Assembly (NCBI GenBank): GCA_035995185.1
Contig: DASYKT010000027.1
Coordinates: 124,001-188,000 of the forward strand
DNA length: 64,000 nucleotides
DNA from: DASYKT01 sp035995185
Lineage (GTDB): Bacteria; Acidobacteriota; Blastocatellia; Pyrinomonadales; Pyrinomonadaceae
Direction of reading: 5' to 3'
The notes below the pieces were generated by a model. It made no database searches and was not told where the DNA came from. It worked only from the letters and a program-made list of their open reading frames with translations. This document shows positions 17,479 through 24,866 of the stretch, piece after piece. The translations under genes and the position numbers were made by a program. The first letter of the stretch is position 1. Every line of letters starts with the position of its first letter.

Positions 17479-17862
17479 TTATTTGCCCTCACGAATGGCG
17501 GTGCGCAGCAGCCGCAGCCGCGACTGCAGCATCTTTGCTCCAAAACTAAAAGCCCCGCCGGCGCTCGCCAGCTCGGCCATTTCCTTGCCCAGGTCGACGG
17601 TGTTTCCGTCCATCCCTATGGCATCGGATTGCTGATCTACTATATTTAACCCCGACATCGGGAGCTGCTCCTGCTGTGAAGGGGGGAGGGAGGCTTGCCG
17701 CGCCGCATCATGGAGAAAACTTTCAAATTCAAGTTTTTTGGCGACATAGCCGGGCGTATCGGCATTAGCGATATTGCCGGCGGTAACCTCGGCACGTTTA
17801 GAATTAACGTCCAGAAAGGTTTGTAAAAGGTTGGTTATATTGTCTGATGATAACGGGGTCAT
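17479..17862 (-). CDS. flgB: Proximal rod protein FlgB
   Basis: A 127-aa rod subunit with the conserved T-A-G-N-I-A-N-A-D-T-P-G-Y-V-A-K-K motif at about residues 29-45. First gene of the flgB-flgE operon; GGAGG lies 9 nt before the ATG, and a sigma54 promoter ends about 24 nt upstream. Confidence 0.95.
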   Translation of the reverse strand: MTPLSSDNITNLLQTFLDVNSKRAEVTAGNIANADTPGYVAKKLEFESFLHDAARQASLPPSQQEQLPMSGLNIVDQQSDAIGMDGNTVDLGKEMAELASAGGAFSFGAKMLQSRLRLLRTAIREGK

Positions 17863-17885
17863 GCGGATACCTCCGCCGTGCTTTC

Positions 17886-17901
17886 TGCAAGGGGTGTGCC
17901 G
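17886..17901 (-). promoter_or_regulatory. Sigma54 promoter of the flgB-flgE operon
   Basis: Minus strand: CGGCAC-N5-TTGCA, with GG and GC at the correct 10-base separation. An inverted repeat GACCGT-N8-ACGGTC (17962-17981) and a motif shared with the fliL promoter region (17984-18002) lie 60-100 bp upstream, where an activator would bind. Confidence 0.8.
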
Positions 17902-18026
17902 CGGGCAAAAATGTGCAAAAAAGCCGAAAAATCGGGGAAATTAAGGGTATTCTTGCTACTTGACCGTCAAAAATAACGGTCGAGCGTCAAGCCTTTGACA
18001 CCCATAAAACCGGCTGTGGCGATAGT

Positions 18027-18263
18027 AATGAGGTCAGAACCGGGAGCGCCATAAGTAGCCGAAACCGGGTTTTATTTCACTTTCTGGATTTAAATTGCCA
18101 CGAGCTTTAGCTCGTGGATTCGAGTCTAAAAAGAAATAAAAAGGGCTTTAGCCCAAATGAATTTGCCTAAAGCAAGGAATTAAGTTTTTGTTTTCGCAGA
18201 CCACGAGCTAAAGCTCGTGGCAATTTAAAACCCCTCGCTACCGCTTCGGGTTCTGACCTCATT
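18027..18263. repeat. Nested composite repeat: family I arms enclosing a family A element
   Basis: This fills most of the 565-bp gap between flgB and the response regulator. The outer arms are AATGAGGTCAGAACC (18027) and GGGTTCTGACCTCATT (18248). Inside, at 18090-18228, is family A: TAAATTGCCACGAGCTTTAG...CTAAAGCTCGTGGCAATTTA with inner CTTTAG/CTAAAG pairs. Other family A copies are at 43592 and 59789; another family I piece is at 42483. No coding frame is seen here. Confidence 0.85.
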
Positions 18264-18304
18264 CCAAAGTGTTAAACAACGTCTCCGTCCGCTCGAAATA
18301 ACGG

Positions 18305-18333
18305 TTGCAAGGGTAAATTAATTGCGGTATAGT
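18305..18333 (+). promoter_or_regulatory. Sigma70-type promoter for the response regulator gene
   Basis: TTGCAA (18305-18310), 17-base spacer, TATAGT (18328-18333). The start codon at 18428 is about 90 nt downstream. A small palindrome ATTGC-N8-GCAAT (18321-18338) overlaps the -10 box and could be an operator. Confidence 0.5.
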
Positions 18334-18427
18334 GCAATTGGCTGACTGCCCGGCCTTTTATATCCCTCGTTGTGTTATAACGATTTGCCGCCGCCATAAT
18401 CGATAACCTGATATCCTTATTCTTAGT

Positions 18428-19852
18428 ATGAAAGCTAAAATACTTGTCGTCGAAGACGACCTATCTCTTCAAAAACTTTTACTTGAAGCCATTGGCTGTG
18501 AAGGTCACGAAACCCAGGGCGCCGACTCCGTAGGCCAGGCGCTGGAACTCCTCAAAACTGAAAAATTCGATGTTCTCCTGACAGATGTGCAATTAAAAGC
18601 GAGCAGCGGTTTAGACCTGCTGCCGATCGCCCTGCAGCATAACCCCGATTGTTTTATGCTGGTGATGACCGGCCACGGCACGATCGATATCGCGGTCCAG
18701 GCAATGAAGCTCGGCGCCGCCGATTTCCTGAGCAAACCCATTTCGCTTAACGATCTGATCAGCGCCATTCGCGTCGCCGCCGAACGCAGTTCCGAAACTT
18801 TCGTAGCCGAGACCTCGCGCAAAAAACAGGAAGTCTCGATCATCGCCAAGTCAAAGGTGATGAACGACTTGCTGGAACAGGTCGCGACCATCGCCGGCTT
18901 TAATCTGAATGTGCTCGTGACCGGCGAAACGGGGACCGGTAAAGAGCTGATCGCCCGCGCGATCCATAAAAGCAGCCCGCGCACAAAGAACGCTTTTGTC
19001 GCGCTCAACTGCGCCGCCATCCCCGAACAGCTTTTGGAAGACGAATTATTCGGCCACGTCAAAGGCGCTTTTACCGGCGCGCAGACAGACCGCGCCGGCC
19101 GCTTTGAGCAGGCTCATAACGGAACGCTTTTTCTGGACGAGATCGGCGATATGAATCTGGCGCTGCAGGCAAAATTATTACGCGTGCTGCAGGAGAGTGA
19201 ATTTGAAAAAGTAGGTTCGTCAAAAACGATCAAAGTCGATGTCAGGATCGTGGCCGCGACCAGCGCGGACCTTGGGAAAAAGATAGACGACGGAAGCTTT
19301 CGCGCCGATCTTTTTCACCGGTTAAACGTCGTCCACCTGCGCATTCCGCCGCTGCGCGAACGCCCCGGCGATATGCTGCCGCTGGCCCAGGGATTGCTCG
19401 ATAATTTCTGTCAGAAAAGCGGCCTGCCGAAAAAGAGCATCTCAGCCGAAACCGTCAATATTCTCAACAGTTACCACTACCCGGGCAATGTCCGTCAGCT
19501 GCAAAATTGTATGGAGCGGGCGGCCGTGTTTTCCGGTGTAAAAACCGAGATCCTGCCCGAACATTTACCGGATGAGATCGGTAAAAATCGCGCGCTGTAT
19601 CAGCCGCCGGTCAGCCAATCTTTCAGGCCCGATGCGATCCCCGATGAAGGCATCGATTTTCTCGGCGTGGTTTCAAATCTGGAAAGAGAACTGCTGCTGC
19701 AGACGCTGGACAAGACCGGCGGGAATAAAATGCAGGCAGCCAAACTTCTCAATATGAAACGCACCACTCTGGTGGAAAAAATAAAACGCCTCAATATCGA
19801 AGAAGAAAACGACGACAAATCTTCCGAAACAAAAAACGCCTCAGCTGCATAG
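18428..19852 (+). CDS. Sigma54-dependent response regulator (flagellar master activator candidate)
   Basis: A 474-aa NtrC-family protein. The receiver domain (residues 1-118) has acidic residues at D10/D11, phospho-acceptor D53 (L-L-T-D-V) and K103. The AAA+ domain has Walker A GETGTGKE (166-173), the sigma54-contact loop GAFTGA (213-218) and Walker B T-L-F-L-D-E-I-G-D. A Fis-type helix-turn-helix ends the protein (G-G-N-K-M-Q-A-A-K-L-L-N-M-K-R-T-T-L). It resembles FlgR/FleR/AtoC. It is the only plus-strand gene in the flagellar cluster and lies beside one of three sigma54 flagellar promoters, so it probably activates them. No kinase gene is adjacent. The start ATG has no clear Shine-Dalgarno. 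Confidence 0.93.
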   Translation: MKAKILVVEDDLSLQKLLLEAIGCEGHETQGADSVGQALELLKTEKFDVLLTDVQLKASSGLDLLPIALQHNPDCFMLVMTGHGTIDIAVQAMKLGAADFLSKPISLNDLISAIRVAAERSSETFVAETSRKKQEVSIIAKSKVMNDLLEQVATIAGFNLNVLVTGETGTGKELIARAIHKSSPRTKNAFVALNCAAIPEQLLEDELFGHVKGAFTGAQTDRAGRFEQAHNGTLFLDEIGDMNLALQAKLLRVLQESEFEKVGSSKTIKVDVRIVAATSADLGKKIDDGSFRADLFHRLNVVHLRIPPLRERPGDMLPLAQGLLDNFCQKSGLPKKSISAETVNILNSYHYPGNVRQLQNCMERAAVFSGVKTEILPEHLPDEIGKNRALYQPPVSQSFRPDAIPDEGIDFLGVVSNLERELLLQTLDKTGGNKMQAAKLLNMKRTTLVEKIKRLNIEEENDDKSSETKNASAA

Positions 19853-19860
19853 TTTGTAAC

Positions 19861-19939
19861 GCCGCCGTCCCGCCGTCATTTAAAAAGTTAAAGCGCGGGC
19901 GAGATGCCCACGCGACAGCCAGCGAGACGCTGGCGCTAC
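19861..19939. repeat. GC-rich palindromic repeat, family B (copy 2)
   Basis: A shortened family B element (GCGGGCGAGATGCCCACGCG and CCAGCGAGACGCTGGCGCTAC parts). It fills the gap between two convergent genes and ends 4 bp from the stop codon of the minus-strand gene. It may serve as a two-way terminator or a message stabiliser. Confidence 0.8.
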
Positions 19940-19943
19940 TTCA

Positions 19944-20387
19944 TTAAATACTTTCGTTATAGCTCAAGCCTTTTTGCATCTCCTGCAAATACACATTCAC
20001 GCTGCGTTTTCCGGTCGCGAGATTTCTTAACTCGAGCGCGGTTTCATCGCGGGCATCGTTTAAAAGAACCTTGGTCTGCGCGTCCTGCGCGAGGGTTTGC
20101 TCGGCGAGCTGATTGATGCGCGCGGTCAGCGAAGAGCTCTCGTATACGCTTTCGGATCCGGCCAGGAAGCTGCGAAGTTCGGCGATCTGCCGTTGGTATG
20201 TTTCCAGCTTTTCGCCGATCATGGCGCGTTCGGTGACGATGTTAAATACCGTTTCGAAATCTTTTTGCCCGGCAGCCGCAGTTTCGCGCTGCGCCAGATC
20301 GAAGAGAACCTCAAGATCGGCGCACTGCCCGGCCAGCAGGCCGATCAGCGAATCCGATTTTTCTTTCAATCTATTTGTATAGTTCAT
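19944..20387 (-). CDS. Coiled-coil protein, FlgN/FliT-type chaperone candidate
   Basis: A 147-aa, almost wholly helical, acidic-to-neutral protein without signal peptide. I do not recognise a firm family match. FlgN- and FliT-like export chaperones have this size, composition and helical content, and the gene is the last of a late operon starting with fliS. Its start overlaps the preceding small gene by 4 bp (ATGA). A dedicated flgN is present at 28.7 kb, so a FliT-like role for the filament cap is more likely than a second FlgN. Confidence 0.7.
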   Translation of the reverse strand: MNYTNRLKEKSDSLIGLLAGQCADLEVLFDLAQRETAAAGQKDFETVFNIVTERAMIGEKLETYQRQIAELRSFLAGSESVYESSSLTARINQLAEQTLAQDAQTKVLLNDARDETALELRNLATGKRSVNVYLQEMQKGLSYNESI

Positions 20388-20605
20388 AACATCTTGCGGT
20401 CTATCCGCTGCTGCGACATCTCGAGTTTTTTCCCCAGCTCGTCCTGCTCATCGCGGAGGCTGGTTACCGCGCTGCTGTCTGCACAGCGCATGGCATCGAG
20501 CTGTTTGCGCATCAGGCTCATCAATTCTTCCAGGTGATCGCACTGGTTGATCAGAAGGTCGAGCAGCGGAGCGGGTTGTTCGTTTTCTTCTTCAGAATAT
20601 TGCAT
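20384..20605 (-). CDS. Small helical protein downstream of fliS (FliT/FlgN-like candidate)
   Basis: A 73-aa protein, mostly amphipathic helix, with a start 14 bp after the fliS stop and a 4-bp ATGA overlap with the next gene. The pattern L-L-D-L-L-I-N-Q-C-D-H-L-E-E-L is echoed in the next protein (L-I-G-L-L-A-G-Q-C-A-D-L-E-V-L), which suggests the two arose by duplication or form one two-part chaperone. Function is not established. Confidence 0.65.
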   Translation of the reverse strand: MQYSEEENEQPAPLLDLLINQCDHLEELMSLMRKQLDAMRCADSSAVTSLRDEQDELGKKLEMSQQRIDRKML

Positions 20606-20619
20606 TTTGTACCAAGCTG

Positions 20620-21072
20620 TTAAGCCATCCGGTTTATCTGCGCTGTGTTGGGGACAGCGTTTTCCGGCAATACTTCAAAGGGAGAGGTTTTCATCGAGGC
20701 GTTTTTCGAATTGGTTTCCCAGGCGTCTCTGACCGGGATCATCAACTCTGCCGCCCGCCGCATCAGTTTCGGATCGAGTTCCGCGCTCGCGCGCAGTATC
20801 AGGACCGTGATGCTGCGATACAGCTTATCCAGGCTGACGGCCACCGCACCGCCGCGCTCGAAATCCAGTATCGATTGAAGGTAGTTAATGATGTCCAGCG
20901 CCCTGTTAGAGTGCTCTGCCTTGGCCACCATGTCCTTGTTCTCTATATCCTGCGCCGTCAGGCTGAGAAATTTGATGGCTCCGTCATAGAGCATCACTAC
21001 CTGGGTCAGCGGGTTGGTTTCGATATTGGCTACACGGCCGTAACTGGCTAATGCTTTTGGTTGGGGATACAT
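20620..21072 (-). CDS. fliS: Flagellin export chaperone FliS
   Basis: A 150-aa protein with the FliS pattern Y-G-R-V-A-N-I-E-T-N-P-L-T-Q-V-V-M-L-Y-D-G-A-I-K-F-L near the N-terminus, followed by the four-helix bundle. FliS binds the flagellin C-terminus and prevents early polymerisation. It has its own sigma28 promoter 45 bp upstream, so filament chaperones are made together with flagellin. Confidence 0.95.
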   Translation of the reverse strand: MYPQPKALASYGRVANIETNPLTQVVMLYDGAIKFLSLTAQDIENKDMVAKAEHSNRALDIINYLQSILDFERGGAVAVSLDKLYRSITVLILRASAELDPKLMRRAAELMIPVRDAWETNSKNASMKTSPFEVLPENAVPNTAQINRMA

Positions 21073-21117
21073 TCTGGATCTTCCTTTTTTAAGTGGTATG
21101 CGTGAATACCAATTACC

Positions 21118-21144
21118 TTATCGGCTTTTTTCGGAAAATCTTTA
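21118..21144 (-). promoter_or_regulatory. Sigma28 promoter of fliS
   Basis: Minus strand: TAAAGATT, 11-base spacer, GCCGATAA. The -10 box is perfect, the -35 box has one mismatch to TAAAGTTT and the spacer is exact. The fliS ATG lies about 40 nt downstream of the expected start of transcription. Confidence 0.85.
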
Positions 21145-21178
21145 ACGGCCCCGAAAGTCAAAGAACGTTAAATTCAGT

Positions 21179-21263
21179 AGGCAGCAGCAGTGGGCAGTGG
21201 GCAATAGGCAGTGGGCGGAAAGGGCCAGGCAAATACTGCTGCTGCCAACTGCCGCTGCCTACT
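21179..21263. repeat. Low-complexity iterated repeat and inverted repeat between fliD and fliS
   Basis: The plus strand contains iterations of GGGCAGT/AGGCAGT-type words, flanked by arms GGCAGCAGCAGT and ACTGCTGCTGCC that can pair (12 bp). The fliD stop codon lies at the right edge. It may end or protect the fliC-flaG-fliD message; no U-run is seen. Confidence 0.65.
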
Positions 21264-22665
21264 TATTGCTGGCGTTTTGCAGCGAGGTCATGATGCTCGA
21301 CAGGGCGGTTCCCTGTGAGTTTATCTGTCCGATGGCGGCATCCACCGCGGCAAACTGCCGGGTCAGGCTTTCTCTCAACCGTGCGATAGCTTCCATCTTT
21401 TTTGAAATGGAAGTGTTCATACTTCTGATCGAAGATTCATATCCGGTGATCGCGCTCTGTATGCTGCCGGTGGCGGCGTCGCTCATCCCGCTCGATATTT
21501 TATGAATGCCCTGGAAAATTCCGGTGTCGCTGGCGGTCGCGCCATAGAGCAGCGCGCGAACGTCCGCCGCATTGGTTTGCAGCTTTTCATTCAGCACGGT
21601 GGAGTCTAATTTCAGATGACCGTCGGCAGCAGCCGTCAGGCCGATCTCAGACAGCGTTTCCAGCGAACCGCCGTTGGTTTCAGAGATGGTGTTAAGCGCG
21701 CCGCGCAGCTGCTGCTGAACGCTGCGCAGGGTCGTATCGCCGGCCAGAACGCCGGTCGGTCTGCCGCTGGCGTCTTTGGTATACTGCGTCGCCACCAGAT
21801 CCTGCACCGCATTATAGGCGTCGACAAAGCTTTTCAGTTTTGTTTCTACGTCGCTCGATTGCGTGATGTTGATCGTGGTCGTACCGGCCTTTTTCAAGCT
21901 CAACGTTACGCCCGACACTGCGTCCGAAATTGTGTTGTTCGAGCGCGTGATGTTCAGGCCGTTGATCGAAAGAGAAGCGTCTAATTTGGAAAAGTCATTG
22001 TCCGCCGGATTGATCGAAGTCAGACCCATATCGGCGAGCGTTCCCGTATCGCCAGCCGCAGTGGTCTCGACCAGTTCGACACGGCCGACGGCGCCGGTTT
22101 CCGCCGAACTCAAAACTAATTTTTGCTGGGTGCCGTCGCCGGTGATATCGACGATAGTGGCGGTCACTCCGGCATTCGCGTTATTGATGGCGTCGCGCAG
22201 CCCGGTCAGCGTGTTGTTGCTTGAATCGATCGTGATCGGCGTTCCCGTTGCCGCTCCGCCTTTTCGCAGCTCGAAGGTTGCGGTAGTTGCGCCGCCGGCG
22301 AGAACTGCTTCGCTCGTCGAGCCGTAGCTCCTGGAACTCTGCGTCAATGCGGTCGCGATCCGCGTTACATTTACTTCAAAGCCGCCCAGCGTCGCCTGGC
22401 TGGTGGCGATCGCGGTAGCGATAGATTCGTCGGTCGCGGTTCCGGTGCGTCCGGTGCCGACGTCACGCCCGGTCAACGCTTGAGAAGCGGTGGTAAGCGT
22501 TGCCAGCAAAGTGTTTAGCTGCCGGAGCGCGCCCATGCGGCTATTATAGCTGCTGACCTTCGTTTGCAGTTGCGTGATCGGGACCGAGCGCTGCGAGAGG
22601 ATCGCATCGCGGATCAGGCTGAAATCTATGCCGCTGCCAATGCCGCTAAAATTTACTGTTGCCAT
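21259..22665 (-). CDS. fliD: Filament cap protein FliD
   Basis: A 468-aa hook-associated protein 2. The N-terminal helix (F-S-G-I-G-S-G-I-D-F-S-L-I-R-D-A-I) and the C-terminal helical domain (I-S-K-K-M-E-A-I-A-R-L-R-E-S-L-T-R-Q-F-A-A-V-D-A-A-I) are typical, with the variable cap domains between. It promotes flagellin assembly at the tip. Lies after flaG, separated by a 13-bp-stem hairpin. Confidence 0.95.
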   Translation of the reverse strand: MATVNFSGIGSGIDFSLIRDAILSQRSVPITQLQTKVSSYNSRMGALRQLNTLLATLTTASQALTGRDVGTGRTGTATDESIATAIATSQATLGGFEVNVTRIATALTQSSRSYGSTSEAVLAGGATTATFELRKGGAATGTPITIDSSNNTLTGLRDAINNANAGVTATIVDITGDGTQQKLVLSSAETGAVGRVELVETTAAGDTGTLADMGLTSINPADNDFSKLDASLSINGLNITRSNNTISDAVSGVTLSLKKAGTTTINITQSSDVETKLKSFVDAYNAVQDLVATQYTKDASGRPTGVLAGDTTLRSVQQQLRGALNTISETNGGSLETLSEIGLTAAADGHLKLDSTVLNEKLQTNAADVRALLYGATASDTGIFQGIHKISSGMSDAATGSIQSAITGYESSIRSMNTSISKKMEAIARLRESLTRQFAAVDAAIGQINSQGTALSSIMTSLQNASNK

Positions 22666-22682
22666 AGGATTTTATGTAGATC

Positions 22683-22716
22683 ACGGCCGCCGGAGCCTCT
22701 ACACTCCGGCGGCCGT
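22683..22716 (-). terminator. Hairpin between flaG and fliD
   Basis: A perfect 13-bp stem ACGGCCGCCGGAG / CTCCGGCGGCCGT with an 8-base loop. On the minus strand it is not followed by a U-run, so it is more likely a partial attenuator or RNA-stability element between flaG and fliD than a full terminator. Confidence 0.55.
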
Positions 22717-22722
22717 TTTCAT

Positions 22723-23061
22723 TCAGGCCGTTTCGTCCACGATCAAGCCGGACAGCTTGATATTAACGGCGGCCAATTTCAGCGAAACTTCATTCGGTAT
22801 TTGCCGGATGGTTTCGCCGGTAGTTTCGTCGACCAGTTGGACGACGATCCCGCTTGTCTGTTCGCTCGAGCTGAATTTCATGCTGATGTTGCTTTCCGCT
22901 AACACAGTCTGGACCTCGGCGAGCCTTTCGCTTTTGACATTTCTTTTCGGAGTGTCATCGGCGGCCTTTTGTTGCGTTCGGGTTTGTCCGGGAGTGGGTT
23001 TGACATCGCTGACCTCGATGCCCCGAACGGGTTCAGTTGATTTCACAGAATAAAGATACAT
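22723..23061 (-). CDS. flaG: FlaG family protein
   Basis: A 112-aa protein with the FlaG C-terminal domain (F-S-S-S-E-Q-T-S-G-I-V-V-Q-L-V-D-E-T-T-G-E-T-I-R-Q-I-P). FlaG affects filament length in several bacteria. I chose the ATG at 23061 because AAGGAG lies 12 nt upstream; a longer frame to 23127 would run into the intercistronic hairpin. Located between fliC and fliD, the usual place. Confidence 0.9.
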   Translation of the reverse strand: MYLYSVKSTEPVRGIEVSDVKPTPGQTRTQQKAADDTPKRNVKSERLAEVQTVLAESNISMKFSSSEQTSGIVVQLVDETTGETIRQIPNEVSLKLAAVNIKLSGLIVDETA

Positions 23062-23101
23062 ATTACTTTCTTCTCCTTTATTCCTTCTCAAAAGCCTTTT
23101 G

Positions 23102-23138
23102 GGCGAAGTCCGGTGAAAGCTTTTCACCGAACTTCGCC
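23102..23138 (-). terminator. Hairpin after fliC (between fliC and flaG)
   Basis: Minus strand: GGCGAAGTTCGGTGAAA-AGC-TTTCACCGGACTTCGCC, a 17-bp stem with one G-T pair. It is not followed by a U-run, so it may protect the abundant flagellin message from 3' decay while letting some transcripts continue into flaG-fliD. Confidence 0.65.
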
Positions 23139-23168
23139 GCGAGGCTTAAGAAGAAATCAACCCTGGAA

Positions 23169-24017
23169 CTAGCGTAACAGCGACAGCAGAGCCTGGCTCG
23201 ACTGATTCGCCTGCGCCAAAGCAGAGACACCAGCCTGCTGCAAGGTCGCCAGACGCGCCATGTTTGAAGCTTCAGCAGCGATGTCCGCGTCGCGGATAGC
23301 CGATTCAGCAGCCTGGAAGTTGGTGATCTGCGCAGAAGCAAGGTCTACCGCCTGGCTCAGATTGTTCTGGCCTGCACCGACCTGGCCCTGAACGGTTCCC
23401 AGAGTGGTAACCGCCGTTCTGATAGCGGTGATCGCGTCCTTCGCACCGTCAACGTCCGTGATATCCAGGCCGTCGACTGCGAGGGTTTCGGCATCGGCCG
23501 CAGCGGCGGAAAGATCGATCATAACCGAGTTTCCGGTAGCTTCCGCGGAGGCTCCGCCGCCGATGTAGACTTCGAGTTCAGCAACGTACTTGTCGTCGCC
23601 ATCGTCAACGCCGGCTGCGCTCAAGCCGATGTTGCCGGCCTGACGCGTGATTTCCGCAGTTACCTTGTCGAGTTCATCCTGCAGCGTCTGACGATCGCCG
23701 GCAAAAGTTCCCGAAGCGGCCTGGGTCGCCAGCGAAGCCGCGCGATCCAAAAGGCCCGAGATGGTGTTCAAACCACCGTCGATGATCTGCAGGGTCGAAA
23801 GACCGTCGTTAGCATTGCGGACGCCCTGTGACAGAACCGAGATGTCGCTGCGGAACTGGTTCGCGATGGCCAAACCGGCCGCATCGTCACCGGATCTGTT
23901 GATACGCAGACCCGACGAAAGGCGCTGCAAAGTTTTGTTAAGCTTGGCACTGGTGACGCCCAGGCTGCTCTGTGAAGTGGCAGATGAAGTGTTATTTACT
24001 AATGAAAAGTTAGACAT
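23169..24017 (-). CDS. fliC: Flagellin
   Basis: A compact 282-aa flagellin. The N-terminal D0/D1 helices (L-Q-R-L-S-S-G-L-R-I-N-R-S-G-D-D-A-A-G-L-A-I) and C-terminal helices (A-E-S-A-I-R-D-A-D-I-A-A-E-A ... L-A-Q-A-N-Q-S-S-Q-A-L-L-S-L-L-R) are canonical. The surface-exposed middle domain is small (about residues 150-200), so the filament should be smooth. The only flagellin gene in the window. A perfect sigma28 promoter and two CACGGA sites precede it. Confidence 0.97.
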   Translation of the reverse strand: MSNFSLVNNTSSATSQSSLGVTSAKLNKTLQRLSSGLRINRSGDDAAGLAIANQFRSDISVLSQGVRNANDGLSTLQIIDGGLNTISGLLDRAASLATQAASGTFAGDRQTLQDELDKVTAEITRQAGNIGLSAAGVDDGDDKYVAELEVYIGGGASAEATGNSVMIDLSAAAADAETLAVDGLDITDVDGAKDAITAIRTAVTTLGTVQGQVGAGQNNLSQAVDLASAQITNFQAAESAIRDADIAAEASNMARLATLQQAGVSALAQANQSSQALLSLLR

Positions 24018-24031
24018 TGTTGTTTAGTTCC

Positions 24032-24070
24032 TCCGTGAACTTGGTTGGTTGATGACCTTAAGCGTCCGTG
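24032..24070 (-). promoter_or_regulatory. Candidate CsrA-binding pair in the fliC leader
   Basis: The RNA leader has CACGGA twice: at 24070-24065 and at 24037-24032, with the second overlapping the GGAGG Shine-Dalgarno 10 nt before the fliC start. CsrA recognises A(N)GGA, and in Bacillus it represses flagellin mRNA through two such sites, one of them over the ribosome site, with FliW as antagonist. csrA and fliW are encoded only about 1.6 kb upstream. Confidence 0.6.
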
Positions 24071-24133
24071 CCTGGTCTGGTTAAAGTGAATGGTTATTTC
24101 AAAGCTGAAACGCGCGGTGCGCCTCAAGTGAAC

Positions 24134-24160
24134 TTATCGGCGGGCTTCCCAAAAACTTTA
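24134..24160 (-). promoter_or_regulatory. Perfect sigma28 (FliA) promoter of fliC
   Basis: Minus strand: TAAAGTTT, exactly 11 bases, GCCGATAA; all 16 box positions match the enterobacterial FliA consensus. It predicts a leader of about 110 nt before the flagellin start. Confidence 0.95.
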
Positions 24161-24174
24161 GTGATTTTTTCGAG

Positions 24175-24224
24175 AAAAAATTGAAATCGCTAATCTCCTG
24201 TGTTAACAAGGCTTAGCGATTCAA
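24175..24224 (-). terminator. Intrinsic terminator after motB2
   Basis: Minus strand: TTGAATCGCTAA pairs with TTAGCGATTTCAA (7 bp plus 5 bp around one bulge), followed by six T. The left arm contains the motB2 stop codon. It closes the long flhA-motB2 transcript just before the fliC promoter. Confidence 0.85.
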
Positions 24225-24866
24225 TATCACTATATCGACCCGCCTGTTTTGGGCGCGTCCTTCCGGCGTGCCGTTGTCGGCTACCGGTTGAAAGCCTCCG
24301 TAACCGGCCGCGGAGAGCTTATCGGGCGGGAAATCGTACTCGATCAGTTTTTGCAGCACGGTGGCGGCCCGCGCCGTGGAAAGTTCCCAATTCGACGAGA
24401 AGCGCGAATTCGAGATCGGTATTGAATCCGTATGCCCTTCTACGCGGATGGGCGTGTTTTCATTCTTTAACGTTTCGGCCAGGGCAGAGATGATATGTCC
24501 GGCTTCGGGGCTGATCGAAGCCTCGCCGGGCGCAAAAAATCCCGCTTCTGAAATCGAAACTATCAGCCCGCGCGCCGTCTGCCGGACCTTTGCTTTCTGC
24601 ATCAGGACGGGATTGTTCGTCAAAGCTTTTTCCGTGTTGTTTTCGCTCTCGTCGGGACTGGTGTTGCCGGGTAAGATCCCGGCGCCGCTGTAATTATGCT
24701 CGGCAAAACTGGCCGCGATCTGTTTCGCTCTTTCATGATCGCTGGCGGCATACAACACTATGAACAGCGCCAAAAGCAGCGTCACCAGATCGGCATACGA
24801 GATCAGCCACCGGTCGCGATGGCGGTCTTCAGTTTCAACAGCAACTTGTCGCCGGCGAATCATCAT
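24213..24866 (-). CDS. motB: Flagellar motor stator protein MotB (set 2)
   Basis: A 217-aa stator subunit. One membrane helix at about residues 22-42 carries the ion-binding Asp at residue 26 (W-L-I-S-Y-A-D-L-V-T-L-L). The OmpA-like domain follows (V-E-G-H-T-D-S ... N-W-E-L-S-T-A-R-A and N-R-R-V-D-I-V-I). Shorter and of different subtype from the MotB at 6.3 kb. Overlaps motA2 by 4 bp (ATGA). Confidence 0.95.
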   Translation of the reverse strand: MMIRRRQVAVETEDRHRDRWLISYADLVTLLLALFIVLYAASDHERAKQIAASFAEHNYSGAGILPGNTSPDESENNTEKALTNNPVLMQKAKVRQTARGLIVSISEAGFFAPGEASISPEAGHIISALAETLKNENTPIRVEGHTDSIPISNSRFSSNWELSTARAATVLQKLIEYDFPPDKLSAAGYGGFQPVADNGTPEGRAQNRRVDIVILNR

